Positions 39,905 to 50,626 of a stretch of DNA of 64,000 nucleotides are shown piece after piece. Under the pieces are notes generated by a model. It worked only from the letters and a program-made list of their open reading frames with translations, had not been told where the DNA came from and did not search any database. The position numbers and the translations under genes are program-made. Origin of the DNA: Trichomonas tenax. Its lineage: Eukaryota > Parabasalia > Trichomonadida > Trichomonadidae. The DNA is taken from NCBI GenBank assembly GCA_023091735.1, contig JALKBU010000053.1:42680-106679 (forward strand). Direction: 5' to 3'. The first letter of the stretch is position 1. Each line of letters begins with the position of its first letter.

Positions 39905-41881
39905 TTACTTAGGTTTCATTGATGAAAGAAGAGAGATAGTTGTGTTCGTTCTAAATTTCAATCTGTGAGACTTAGTGATGCCAATCATCGAGATCTCGTT
40001 CGGTGGCTTAACTGATGATGGCTTAGATTCATCGATTTCGCCATGGTTCCAGTATGGAAGAAAGAGAGCCGCGATAGTTCTGTTGCCTGCAAGAACAGCG
40101 ATCTTGTATGGATGTGTGTCTTCATTGACATTCGGGTTGCATCCAGCTGCAAGGAATACTTCAGCAGCATCAGTGTTGTCGTAATATGCAGCGTAGGAAA
40201 GGCCTGACCAGCCTCCCTGATCGAGCATATCGATGTTTGGTGAGTTGAGAACAACTAACTGGGAGATCTCTGGTGAACCGACGGCACCTGCGATGTGCAT
40301 AGCGCCGAATCCAGCACGATCGTTAGCAAGCATGCCGTAGCATATTGCTGCGAAGACTTGCTGGACATCGTTCTTGCGGACGGCTTCCTTGTAATCGATT
40401 GCTGGAGCTGATGGATTGAGGAATGCCTTTGCAACATACTTATCCTTGATGAAGCGTTCTCTCTCTTCCTTGGTAGCCTGGTCGGTGATTTGACGTGGAC
40501 CGACTGCGGCTTGAAGGACCTTGTTTGCGTTTGTGTTTCCGATGACTTGAAGAACCTTGAGTGTTGTCTCATCGAGGTGATCGAGTGTGAGAGAACGGAC
40601 CTTGGAAATATCAGATGTGAGAGCACGATGGACCCCGGAGCAGTTGATGCAAATGCATGTGCCCCAGTTGATGCAGCACCAGCTTGGGTTATGCGCTCCG
40701 CAATCAGCGCAGACCTGCTCGCGCATGAGTTTCTGTACAATCGAGTTGTCGCTGTCTGTTGTTGTTGGCTGTTGTGTATTTGTTGTGTTAATTGCGTCTG
40801 AGTGATCGAGTAAGTATTGAATGTTGTTGTTGATGACGGACATCCATTCCTTCATATCCCAGTCTGTGAGTGCCTGAAGTGTGTACGTCTTATCTCTTGA
40901 GATGATCGTGAAGCAGTTGCGACGATCCGGATCATTGAGTGGCTTAGTTGATGTCAAGAGAAGTGGAAGCTGACCGAGCTGTTCTTCAGCATCTTCTGCG
41001 TTGTGGAAGTAATATAATTTATAATTTCTGCAGACGAAGTAACGACGCTGCCATGATTTCGTAATTCCAGAGCCTTTCTTCCACAAGTAACCCTCGTGGA
41101 TGAGAGAGTTTGTGCCTGGGAATTCGAGTCTAATGCGGCGCCAATATAATTGGTAATAACTTTCGATGGATTTACGGAAAATGTTTGTATTTTTATCGTA
41201 TACCGCTATTTCTGATGTTGAAATTGGAAGGGCTTGGCGGATTGTGTTGAAGTGATCTTTTGCACCTTTGAAGAAGTCCGCGCACTGTTCATAAGTTGTT
41301 CCAAGCATGTTAAGGAAAGCGATAAATTCTGTTAAGATTTCGACGTTCTTCTTACGTTCAACAAGTTCGAGTTGGCGAGATAATTGGAAGTCGGCAAAAA
41401 CAGCTCTACCGTGCGCTTGCATGAGCTTCATATCGAATTCTTCAATTTCTGTGTCTGAAACCTTCTTTTTGGAGAGCGAAACGTACTTTTCGAAGGTAGA
41501 ATGATAATTATCATACATTTTTTCTGCTTGTTTTCCGAATTGTTCCGCAGATTTGACGTCACCGTTGACGAACTGATTTAATGGCGAGATAACAGCTGTC
41601 TGAATCATATCGAAATGGGTGTTCATTGTTTCTTGGAAGTTATCGAGGAGTTCAACGATGTACATGATGTTGGGATCGCCTTCGACTTTACCGAAATTGT
41701 TGAAACTGAGAGAAAGTTTTGTCATAAGACCGCATAATTGTTTTCCGCAATCGACATATCGCGTGAAAGTTCTCTCCGCATCAAGGACGAGAGAGGACAT
41801 CTTCTGGATGCTCTCGAGACGCTTTTTCAGACCATCCACGTGCAGTGGAGAAAGGTTGAGATAAGCTACATATTCCTCCAT
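39905..41881 (-). CDS. BAR-PH-ArfGAP-ankyrin protein (ACAP/centaurin type)
   Basis: The 658-residue protein has the ACAP order of domains: a helical BAR-type region (~1-245), a PH domain (~261-357, from EGYLWKKGSGITKSWQRRYF to WMSVINN), an ArfGAP zinc finger (~380-500) and ankyrin repeats (~505-610). The zinc ligands are Cys391, Cys394, Cys411 and Cys414 (C-x2-C-x16-C-x2-C), and the catalytic arginine finger is Arg419 in SGVHRAL. It should stimulate GTP hydrolysis by Arf GTPases on curved, phosphoinositide-rich membranes in endocytic recycling. All key residues are present, so activity is expected. Confidence 0.93.
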   Translation of the reverse strand: MEEYVAYLNLSPLHVDGLKKRLESIQKMSSLVLDAERTFTRYVDCGKQLCGLMTKLSLSFNNFGKVEGDPNIMYIVELLDNFQETMNTHFDMIQTAVISPLNQFVNGDVKSAEQFGKQAEKMYDNYHSTFEKYVSLSKKKVSDTEIEEFDMKLMQAHGRAVFADFQLSRQLELVERKKNVEILTEFIAFLNMLGTTYEQCADFFKGAKDHFNTIRQALPISTSEIAVYDKNTNIFRKSIESYYQLYWRRIRLEFPGTNSLIHEGYLWKKGSGITKSWQRRYFVCRNYKLYYFHNAEDAEEQLGQLPLLLTSTKPLNDPDRRNCFTIISRDKTYTLQALTDWDMKEWMSVINNNIQYLLDHSDAINTTNTQQPTTTDSDNSIVQKLMREQVCADCGAHNPSWCCINWGTCICINCSGVHRALTSDISKVRSLTLDHLDETTLKVLQVIGNTNANKVLQAAVGPRQITDQATKEERERFIKDKYVAKAFLNPSAPAIDYKEAVRKNDVQQVFAAICYGMLANDRAGFGAMHIAGAVGSPEISQLVVLNSPNIDMLDQGGWSGLSYAAYYDNTDAAEVFLAAGCNPNVNEDTHPYKIAVLAGNRTIAALFLPYWNHGEIDESKPSSVKPPNEISMIGITKSHRLKFRTNTTISLLSSMKPK

Positions 41882-43591
41882 TTTTTTTCTAAAAAAAATC
41901 CGATTTCTTTAAAATATTTTTGTCAAAGATGCAGTCGTTCACCGGATATGGCTTTATGGACAGTAGTGGATGCGGTTGGTTTGAAAAATAAAGCAAAAGG
42001 AGACTTTTAATATGTTGTCGAATATACTTAGTTGATTCGCCTTTTGGATGCGATGGTTTACTTTTCAGTGCCATGGTAATATCAATGGACGGATAAAATT
42101 GATCCTAATGACATTTTTTTCGTTCGAATTTGATTTTGTTACAGATTTGTATTTGGTGGTTTTGCTGAATATAAGATATACACGTGTTTTCTTCATTATT
42201 GGTTGGGTTATTTCGATCATTTGGTTAAGATAGTTAATTTTCTGACTTTTAATTATTTTACTTGACAAATACAATATTACATGGCATTTTTATATTCTTT
42301 GTCACTAATCTTGATTAATAATATTATAACATGTCTTTTAATATTTACAAATATAATATATACTATTTTGCCTATTATTTAGATAAATTAGAAAAGATTA
42401 TATACATATTTTTGGTAATTTATAAATTATTTTAGCATAAATAAGCTAATATAGAACTACATAAATAGTATATATAAATATTTGTGTATAAATATGACTT
42501 ATTAATGTCTATAGAGTAGTTATATGAATCAAAATTTTATATTATTTCTCTAAAAGTAGCCAAAGTCATGGGTATGAAGGCCACAATGCTGAGGTTGAAT
42601 ATGGTGTATGCTTATAGTCTTTAATTTTTGGTATCATAATTAGGAATTTTCTTTATATATAATTAGATTTCTCTGGACCTTTTCGATATCAACTGATGGG
42701 TATATATGCAACTGCTTTACCAAATAAAAATTGGTGATTAATTGAGTAAATGTCGAGAAAATGCTGTTTTTCTAAATATCGATCAGTATCTCTTTATCTG
42801 TGAGTAATATAGAAAAATTGCAAAGGTAACATATATGTAATTTTTAGTAGAGATTAGAATGAATTGTGTTTTGTAACATTTTGGTGGGTTTTTGTGATTT
42901 GCTAATAATTCATTTCTTCGAATATTTGTTTTTATGCCTGGCTTACGTTGGACTTTCCCTCCCACTTCTTGAGGTGAGGATGGACATGAGGTCAAAACAT
43001 CATGTTATCGATAAATGAAAAGATCAGACATTGACATTTCTAAAACTAGATTTTGGCAAATTTTATCATAAAAATTGCTGACTACATAGATTGTACATTC
43101 TATTTTCCTTCTTAGAGTGTGATATAAAGGATTTAACGGTCGAAATTTAATTTTGACATGTAAAATCAAATCCGACATATTCCAAATGATGTGTTGATGT
43201 TTTTGCTCTAAACATATATATTATTCATTCAAAGTTTGCCCGATATTATTCTTGAGATTTGCCGATTTATTTGCTATGTAATCTAAGAAATATGACGATA
43301 TTTATGTTGAAGAATTTAAAACCTAATGAATTCATGACGGGAAAAGCAGTCAATCAAGCTTTATTTGCAGATTATATCAATGACAATAAAAATACTCTCT
43401 AATTTTGCTATATTTATATAAATCATGACAAATTCTAGTCAAATTATTGCAATTTTGAGCTCAAACTTTTGGAATATTTTGTATTAGTGGATTGGAGATC
43501 AGAGACGATATAAAAGCGAAAACTGAACAAAATTTTTGAATTGAGGGAGAAATTATCGTCATTCCAGCTCTGTGGAAACTTGTTGTAGCGA
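41882..43591. other. 1.7-kb very AT-rich divergent spacer
   Basis: It contains no credible gene. The part 42240-42560 is almost pure A/T. One TGACATGTAAA copy lies at 43154-43164, about 430 bp before the chromatin-remodeler ATG. Short open frames on both strands at 42048-42274 overlap each other and have spacer composition. Confidence 0.65.
43154..43164 (+). promoter_or_regulatory. TGACATGTAAA motif
   Basis: An exact copy of the motif also found upstream of GSK3 (36885) and, on the other strand, the cyclophilin gene (60102 and 60159). It is further from its gene here than elsewhere, so a regulatory role is less certain. Confidence 0.35.
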
Positions 43592-46500
43592 ATGAATCCC
43601 AATGGACAAGGAAAAGACATGAATGGAATGATGCAAAACAACCAGCAGATTCCATACGGCTACAACTTCCAGTATCAGATGTTCAGACAGCCGGAGATGA
43701 ATGGAATGAATTATCAATATTTTTACCAAATGAATCCCCAGTTTCAACCACAACAACAGTACCTCCAACAACAACAAAAACAGCAAATGCAGCAACAACA
43801 AAAGCAAATTTCGACACCTGACCAGCAAATGTATCAAATGCAGCCACAAACTCCTCAGCAAATGCCACAAATGCAGCAGCAACAATACATGAACACTCAA
43901 AGTATGATGCAGAGGCAATTTACGCAAATGCAAATGCAGAATCAGCTGCAATCGCAAATGCAGCAGAATCACATGAACCAAAATAGGCAGCAGATTATGT
44001 CCCCCTCCACGATGACACTGCATCAGATGGCAGCGTATAAGCAATATCAGCAAATAATGCATAATCAATATAATCAACCACAGAAAATTTCGACACCACC
44101 GCAAAATCTGCAGCCACAAATAAAGCCAATGGTTCCAACACCTCAAATACAACCTCCTATACTGCCTACTCCTGTCCCAGCACCACCAGTACAGTCTAAA
44201 AAACAAAAACAACCGAAGCAAAAGAAAGAAAGGAAGAAAAAGAAATCAAAGAATGCTGATGACGATGACAGCGATGCGGACTTTGGAAACGATGCTTTTT
44301 CAAGCACTTTTGATAAAATACCAGAAGAATTCATCGAAAAGCGAACAAGCAGCAGAAAAACAAACCAAGTCAGTTATATTGATGACGAAGAGTTGATAGA
44401 GGAGGAAGATATCAAAGAAACTAACGATGATCCACATAAATTAGATCATATTTATTTCCAACGAGAAACTGCCACAGGAATGGAAATTTTGGTCAGATTT
44501 CAAGATTCTCAACAGGCGCTTTGTGAATGGATTACAGAAACGCAAGTTATGAATATGCCCAAAGCTCAAACGCATTACATGAAATTTAAAGCTGCTCCAG
44601 CCAATATTTCAGTCCTCAGCACAAGAGATGATAGTCAGCCACCTTATCCTGTTGCTCATCGCCGTGAAAATCAAAATTCACCATATCAATTGTTATTCAG
44701 GTTCACTTATGAAGCAAACGCTCTCTTCTACTGGGATTACATCTCTCAGGAGACACTCAATAAATATCTTCAAGGTTTGGTCAGCATATCATTAGTTACA
44801 CCGCCAATTCCAACAAATTTGCCTCCTCCTAATACTTACGTTAAAACAACAGACAACATTTTACGTCCATACCAAGTAGATGGTATTCGCTGGCTTATTG
44901 GATGCTGGGCACAAAAACATGGCTCAATTCTCGCTGATGAAATGGGTTTAGGCAAAACTATCCAAATTCTTGGCTTTTTGAGCTACATCAGCAGCATAGG
45001 ATGGTACGGTCCATTCCTTATCACAGTTAGAACAAACTGTTTCAAACAATGGTGTGATGAAATTGAAAAGTGGACAAACTTCAAATATGTCGCTTACAAC
45101 GGTGGTCCAGCCAGCAGAAAGATGATGAGAGAGTATCAGATGCCATCTTTAGATCATGCTGGTAACCCAATTCCTAGCAAAATCAATTTCAGCATCCTAT
45201 TGGTCTCATATGATGTTCTCTTGAAAGATGCCGACTTCCTTCAGTACACATGGCAAGTTATCGTCGTCGATGAAGGCCATAGAATCAAGAACTCACAAGG
45301 CAAGAAAAACAATGCTCTCGCGTCCCTTCCTTTCAAGCACAGGATCATTCTCACGGGTACTCCAATCCAAAACTCTCTCGGTGAACTTTGGGCACTCCTC
45401 AAATTCGTTTCTCCACTTTCTTTCCCGAGAGATCCACCATTCCTTGAGACAGATATCGAGCAGCTGACAGATGAAAACATCAGACAGATGCAGAACATGA
45501 TTAAGCCACACTTGATGCGTAGATCACTCGGAGAGGTCGAAAACTCGATTGCTCCAAAGGAAGAAAGAGTTGCTTTAGTCAGATTGTCTGAAACACAGGA
45601 AGAAATGATGCGTCTTATCAAGCTTCACTCACTGTGGCGCCTCAAAGGTATCAAAGTCAACGAGGAAACGGTCGATACAGCCCACGAAGCAAATGATATG
45701 CATAAAGTTTGCTTGCATCCATTCTTGATTGATGGTGCTGAAGAATTCTACACAGCGAAATTCAAGAACATGAGCAGATTAGAGTTGCTGCTCTCTGTTT
45801 CAGCTAAGTTCGCATGGCTTGACAGAGTTTTAACAACACTCAAACGTGAAGGCCACAGAGTCCTTATTTTCTCACAGTTTATCAAATTGCTGAGATTGCT
45901 CAAAGAATACTGCACGATCAAAGGACATTCCCACGAATTACTCACAGGCCAAATGGGTGATGTCGAGAAGAATGCAGCTGTTTCCAGATTCGCAGACAAG
46001 GATACGTCAAGTTTCGTTTTCCTGATTTCAACACGTGCTGGCTCAGAAGGCCTGAACCTCACAATTGCTGATACAGCCATCATTTTCGATCCAGACTGGA
46101 ACCCACAAAACGACTTGCAAGCACAGGCAAGAGTTCACAGAATTGGCCAAACACAGAAGGTCGATATCATCAGACTAATCACATATAAGACATACGAACA
46201 CGAAATGTTCGTTAGAGCACAGAGGAAACTTGAATTATGGAGAACAATGCTTGGTGGAACAATCGTTGAAGATAACTCCCAAAACTTGCCGAAACTTCAT
46301 AAGCCGCCTGTCGTTGAGTTCAACGTCACAAGCAATTTGTCGTTTGCTGAAGAGCTCGAAATGGTTTCAACTGTTGTCAATGATTTCAGTCCTTCGAATC
46401 TCAAACAGCTTCAAGCTCCTCTCGAAGAGAAAGAAGAAGAAAACTACACCACAACAGATGCTGATTTCTTGAACTCATTCCCAGTTGAAGAACTCGATGA

Positions 46501-47836
46501 ACGTCGTACTAAAAGATCGAGATCTATGAGCTTTGATCTTTTTGCTTCAGAAGCCTCTGAGTTATTCATCAGAATGAAGCACACAGAATATGGCAGATGG
46601 GCACCAATCAATGAAAGAACAGCTGAACAAGTTCACAAGTTCTGCCTTGCAGCAATCATTATTGCAATGAGAATGATGGTTCCATCATCAATCGCTCAGT
46701 TCCCTCTTCTTCTTTATTACCTCGAAGATGATATTCTCGACTTCTCTCTTGATCTTGTCGCATGCGGATCTAAGCACCAAGTCTTTAACGCATTCCCTCC
46801 AGAGCACGAACTCGCACAAGAATGTGAATCGTGCAAGTACATCAAGGATGAACTCTCTGACAGAGGCTATGAAACATTAATGTCTATTGAAGCCAGACTT
46901 GTTATCAGTGCATGGCGTACAAATCATTCTCCTAATGATATTCTTGATGTAGAGCCAGGTGATAAGAAGATCCCTCCAGAAATCATCGATAAATTGTTCG
47001 ACGGTGGCGATTTCGATGTTTATGATCCATCAATCGAAGCAGCAATGCATAGAATGCGTTCTGATTTAATTATATCCGGTTTCAACCGCTGCCTTCAGTT
47101 CCCATGGTGGACAGGATATGAATTTGCTGCTCTCTGCAGCTCTCTCAGAAACTACTGCTTCTCTCCTGAAGCTGCATTCGAATTTCATTCTCACACAGGG
47201 CTTCTTTCCAAGAGCACAACAAATGTTGCCTGTTTCGCTGTCCAAGTCAAGAGATTGCTTTCAACAAGAAGCGGACGCAGCTCTGTAGTCATCCCTCCAA
47301 GCATTTGCCATTTCGAAGAGAGCCCAGAAGCTGTCAGTTCCACAAAAGCATCATGGACATGGACAACAATTGCATCACAAGACGCAAACGAACTTCTCGA
47401 GAAGATCGAACTTGTTTCAGCAATCAAAGACTACGTCATGAAAGATACCTACGAAGTGATGGATGAGAACGCATCAATGTGGACAGACGCACACACAAAG
47501 AGCTTCCTCGAACATGTGATGGTTGTCGGCCTCGATCGAATGGATGATATATTACACGAGCCTCGTTTGCCTTTCAACACTATGTTCTTGAGGAATGAAT
47601 CATCAATACCTGAATATATCAGATCAACAATCGGTTTGCAGCATTATCTTGATGTTGGTTCAAGAAAGAATGGCAATGATGACATTTACTTCAATCTTCC
47701 TCAAGTCGCAAAGCTGAAGTTCAGGATCGGTAAAGAAGTGAAGAAATCGGATTCCTCGAGACCAAAGAAGAGCAGAAGGAAGAAATCCTCCGATGATGAC
47801 GATGATGAACTTGAAATCTCAGATTACTTCATGTAA
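43592..47836 (+). CDS. CHD-type SNF2 chromatin remodeling ATPase
   Basis: This is a 1414-residue protein. Residues ~1-200 are Gln/Met/Pro-rich and disordered. A Lys-rich then acidic stretch follows (~205-280), then a region (~285-400) with two chromodomain-like segments. The SNF2 ATPase begins at LRPYQVDGIRWL; the nucleotide loop is DEMGLGKT (449-456) and motif II is DEGH (560-563) where most family members have DEAH. Then come LTGTPIQNSLGELWALL, TRAGSEGLNL and the last helicase motif HRIGQ (849-853). YEHEMFVRAQRKL after it is typical of CHD proteins. The ~450-residue C-terminal part is helical and ends in a basic patch followed by acidic residues. It should slide or evict nucleosomes. Confidence 0.92.
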   Translation: MNPNGQGKDMNGMMQNNQQIPYGYNFQYQMFRQPEMNGMNYQYFYQMNPQFQPQQQYLQQQQKQQMQQQQKQISTPDQQMYQMQPQTPQQMPQMQQQQYMNTQSMMQRQFTQMQMQNQLQSQMQQNHMNQNRQQIMSPSTMTLHQMAAYKQYQQIMHNQYNQPQKISTPPQNLQPQIKPMVPTPQIQPPILPTPVPAPPVQSKKQKQPKQKKERKKKKSKNADDDDSDADFGNDAFSSTFDKIPEEFIEKRTSSRKTNQVSYIDDEELIEEEDIKETNDDPHKLDHIYFQRETATGMEILVRFQDSQQALCEWITETQVMNMPKAQTHYMKFKAAPANISVLSTRDDSQPPYPVAHRRENQNSPYQLLFRFTYEANALFYWDYISQETLNKYLQGLVSISLVTPPIPTNLPPPNTYVKTTDNILRPYQVDGIRWLIGCWAQKHGSILADEMGLGKTIQILGFLSYISSIGWYGPFLITVRTNCFKQWCDEIEKWTNFKYVAYNGGPASRKMMREYQMPSLDHAGNPIPSKINFSILLVSYDVLLKDADFLQYTWQVIVVDEGHRIKNSQGKKNNALASLPFKHRIILTGTPIQNSLGELWALLKFVSPLSFPRDPPFLETDIEQLTDENIRQMQNMIKPHLMRRSLGEVENSIAPKEERVALVRLSETQEEMMRLIKLHSLWRLKGIKVNEETVDTAHEANDMHKVCLHPFLIDGAEEFYTAKFKNMSRLELLLSVSAKFAWLDRVLTTLKREGHRVLIFSQFIKLLRLLKEYCTIKGHSHELLTGQMGDVEKNAAVSRFADKDTSSFVFLISTRAGSEGLNLTIADTAIIFDPDWNPQNDLQAQARVHRIGQTQKVDIIRLITYKTYEHEMFVRAQRKLELWRTMLGGTIVEDNSQNLPKLHKPPVVEFNVTSNLSFAEELEMVSTVVNDFSPSNLKQLQAPLEEKEEENYTTTDADFLNSFPVEELDERRTKRSRSMSFDLFASEASELFIRMKHTEYGRWAPINERTAEQVHKFCLAAIIIAMRMMVPSSIAQFPLLLYYLEDDILDFSLDLVACGSKHQVFNAFPPEHELAQECESCKYIKDELSDRGYETLMSIEARLVISAWRTNHSPNDILDVEPGDKKIPPEIIDKLFDGGDFDVYDPSIEAAMHRMRSDLIISGFNRCLQFPWWTGYEFAALCSSLRNYCFSPEAAFEFHSHTGLLSKSTTNVACFAVQVKRLLSTRSGRSSVVIPPSICHFEESPEAVSSTKASWTWTTIASQDANELLEKIELVSAIKDYVMKDTYEVMDENASMWTDAHTKSFLEHVMVVGLDRMDDILHEPRLPFNTMFLRNESSIPEYIRSTIGLQHYLDVGSRKNGNDDIYFNLPQVAKLKFRIGKEVKKSDSSRPKKSRRKKSSDDDDDELEISDYFM

Positions 47837-48252
47837 TATTATAATATTATTTTTATGTACATTGTTATATTTGTTATAAATAGATTTTCGAATGAAAATA
47901 ATGATATTTTGCATATTCAAATTTGAAAAATTATAATAAATCAAATTTTATTGGTGAAACAATTAGCATATCTTATGGGGAGTCTATATTTTAATATTCA
48001 GCGTTCGAAAAAAATTCGTGTCATTTTATCAAATTTAATTAAATAATAGCTCTACATAAAAAATTATAAATAAAGAACACAAAATAAATCCAAAATAATA
48101 AAAATTTACAAATTTATTTTTTTAAGCCATTTTGAGTATAAAATATTGATTTATACCTAAAGTGGTGTCTATTTTTGATGTTTTTGAGATCAAAAATGAT
48201 TGTCAAATTTATGCATAAAAACGTGACAAATTTTAATATCACTAAATTTGGA
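47837..48252. other. AT-rich spacer upstream of VPS26
   Basis: No gene. The VPS26 open frame extends back into this spacer, but those codons are spacer-like. Near the gene the sequence reads TGACAAATTTTAATATCACTAAATTT; TCACTA matches the trichomonad initiator pattern TCA-pyrimidine-T/A about 12 bp before the chosen ATG. Confidence 0.55.
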
Positions 48253-49131
48253 ATGTTTGGATTTTTGAAGACAGACCCCACTGTTACAATCAGCGTCAAC
48301 GAAAACGAAAAGTTCATCAACTATCGCGACACATACCTCAAAACTAAAAATCCGGTCTACACAAAGAATGAATCAGTTAGTGGCAAATTAGAAATTGTCC
48401 CTCCTCCAGGAAAAGCAATCTCGCACAAGGGAATCGTCCTCCTCCTCATTGGTGAGTACAGGAAGCCAACAGGCAGCGTTTTGGGCAGATTTTTCGTCAA
48501 ACGCCAAGAACTTGTTCCTGAGGGCGAGCTTAAGACACCGATCAAGCAGGAGTTCGCTTTCGAAAATGTCGACTTCCCATGCTCCTCGTACAAAGGCACA
48601 GCGATTAATATCCAATATTTCGTTCAGGTCGTTGTCACCCACAGAATGATCGATTATAAGATTGAGTCGCCTTTTGATGTCATCATTTTCGAACCAACCG
48701 ACAAAATTGTCCCAATTCACAATGAAGTCGGTATCAAGAACGTCCTTCACATCGAATTCGTGTTTCCAAGAGCTCAGTACGACTGCAGAGGTGTCGTCGT
48801 TGGTGCGGTTTATTTCATCGCCATTAAATTGCGCATCGTTCACATGTCATTGACACTTTATAGAACTGAAAACTTCTCAGGGGATTCGTTCATCAAGGAG
48901 AAGACAGAGCTAAAGACAATGGAAATCATGGATGGCGCTCCTTGCCGTGGTGATCACATTCCAATTCGTTTCTTCGTCGGTGATTGTGATATCTGGCCAT
49001 TCCCACCGTTCAAGAACACAAAGTTACTCGTTGAGCACTATATTCGCGCCATCTTGGTTGATGAAAACGGAAAGAAGTATTACAAGAGACTGAAAGTTGA
49101 ATTTGACAGATTGAAGCCAGAATCAAATTAA
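48253..49131 (+). CDS. VPS26: Retromer subunit VPS26
   Basis: This 292-residue arrestin-fold protein is the retromer subunit that bridges VPS35 and cargo or sorting nexins in endosome-to-Golgi retrieval. Family text is clear along the whole length: ESVSGKLEIVPPPGKAISHK, GELKTPIKQEFAFENVDFP, YKGTAINIQYFVQVVVTHR, NEVGIKNVLHIEFVF, VVVGAVYFIAIKLRIVHM and EIMDGAPCRGDHIPIRFFV. I start it at MFGFLKTDPTVT because VPS26 proteins begin with a similar Phe-Gly-Phe segment; the longer frame begins at TTG. The C-terminus stops soon after the last strand, without the tail seen in animals. Confidence 0.95.
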   Translation: MFGFLKTDPTVTISVNENEKFINYRDTYLKTKNPVYTKNESVSGKLEIVPPPGKAISHKGIVLLLIGEYRKPTGSVLGRFFVKRQELVPEGELKTPIKQEFAFENVDFPCSSYKGTAINIQYFVQVVVTHRMIDYKIESPFDVIIFEPTDKIVPIHNEVGIKNVLHIEFVFPRAQYDCRGVVVGAVYFIAIKLRIVHMSLTLYRTENFSGDSFIKEKTELKTMEIMDGAPCRGDHIPIRFFVGDCDIWPFPPFKNTKLLVEHYIRAILVDENGKKYYKRLKVEFDRLKPESN

Positions 49132-49359
49132 CCAAAAGTTGATTCAACATGTTGTAGTTTGAAACTTTTATATAAAAATCGATTATTATTGTTAATTTTA
49201 TAATTTTTAAATATGCCAATCAATAGAATTGATATTCAAGCTGCTTTAAACCATATAAAGTTATATTATAAATGAAATATGATCTTAAAATTAAAATTCA
49301 AAAATATATGAAAAAAATTTTAACAATCAACATGAAATTACATCAAAATATAATACGCT

Positions 49360-49974
49360 TTAAATGTACTTTGTAAGTATAGTTTCAACCTGTTCAAATT
49401 GTGATATTTGAAGTGCATTAATCAATTCTATATAATTACAAAGTTCTCTAATAATCTTCACAGCATTTTTAACAACTTCGTTTGGGTCATTATCGAACAT
49501 TTCAACGAATTGGTCAATTTTTATATGGGAAGTGATTATTGTCTTTGATTCTTCTAGCTCCTGAGTGAAATTGTCTATTATAAATTTAAAGGCGGCTACA
49601 TTGGCTTTTTGTTCATTATTATTAATTTCAATTCTCATAATATCATTGAAACACCTAATCATGCGTTGTTCTAGTTGCTTTGCTGTGAATAGGTTCTTAA
49701 GTTGATTCCAAGATGAATTGTTGTCGATAAACATTTTTATTAACTCATCTGTAAATTTGTTATTAATGAAATCTGAAGTTATAGCATTGTCTCCAAGTTG
49801 GAAATTGAGCGATTTGTCAATCAAATCGTTGAAATGATTGAAATATTGTCTTATTTCAGTGATTTTTTGATACCCAATATAATCAGAGAGCTTTGCATCG
49901 TAAACCACTGCACCTCTGATGTTGTTGATCGCTTTCTTCAACGTGTTTATCTCTCCTATATCATTTTGATTCAT
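49360..49974 (-). CDS. Unassigned small alpha-helical protein
   Basis: A 204-residue, Asn/Ile-rich, all-helical protein with no signal, membrane span or motif that I recognise. The frame is intact with a good ATG (MNQNDIGEINTLKKA). AT-rich codon use matches lineage-specific genes rather than conserved ones in this window. It may be a member of a trichomonad-specific helical family. The gene lies tail to tail with VPS26. Confidence 0.6.
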   Translation of the reverse strand: MNQNDIGEINTLKKAINNIRGAVVYDAKLSDYIGYQKITEIRQYFNHFNDLIDKSLNFQLGDNAITSDFINNKFTDELIKMFIDNNSSWNQLKNLFTAKQLEQRMIRCFNDIMRIEINNNEQKANVAAFKFIIDNFTQELEESKTIITSHIKIDQFVEMFDNDPNEVVKNAVKIIRELCNYIELINALQISQFEQVETILTKYI

Positions 49975-50626
49975 AATTTATATGTCACTTTTTTCTAAAA
50001 TTTTCCATCAATTTTACAAAAAAAAATCCACAACTCTTTGTTGAATCAAAATCTCTCAAAATCAGCTCTTTCTAGTCATAGTGCTTCAGATATTTGAGCA
50101 TAAGCATTGATATCAAATGATTGAATTGAAATCATTTTAATGAAAAACTAATCAAATATATGTATTCACTTGCCCTTTGTATATCATGTGAATGCTAATG
50201 AACACAATTTAATTTTGCTGGAATTTAAATTAACAAACTTTATAAATGAAAACAGATCCATCTCTGTGGTATTACAGGAGCACTTCATGCTATTGGTTAT
50301 TTGAGCATAAATGTGCTTCAAAATAAATAATTGATATTATTCAATTTTTTCTTTCCTTTGATGCTGAATGATAATGAAACAATGCTCCTAATATGAAACC
50401 TTAATTCAGTAAATGGATATTAATAAATATATCACAATCTTTAAATAGAATGGTCAAATTTGATCAATGATATGATAATATCATTAAATCAAGCTTAGAA
50501 AGAACAAACACAAAAGAAATTCGTGTTTTAATTAATGAAGTAATGTAGTTGATTGAAAAACTTCATAATATGAATCAAAAAAAATGAAAATTGTCACTTT
50601 TCTTGATGTGATGATTACTTTCTTAT
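49975..50626. other. AT-rich divergent spacer with small direct repeats
   Basis: It contains two related ~25-bp blocks with ATTTGAGCATAA and GTGCTTCA near 50078-50106 and 50296-50322. No gene. A TTGTCACTTTTCTTG word lies ~30 bp before the next ATG. Confidence 0.45.

Noticed and set aside
42048..42274. Overlapping 60-70 codon frames on both strands
   Set aside because: They mirror each other in AT-rich spacer, with no domain and no gene-like codon use.
43559..44221. 220-codon minus-strand frame rich in Leu, His and Arg
   Set aside because: It is the complement of the CAG/CAA-rich N-terminus of the remodeler gene; low complexity explains the absence of stops.
48175..48252. 26 extra N-terminal codons for VPS26
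   Set aside because: The frame begins at TTG, is spacer-like in composition, and VPS26 proteins start at the Phe-Gly segment that follows.
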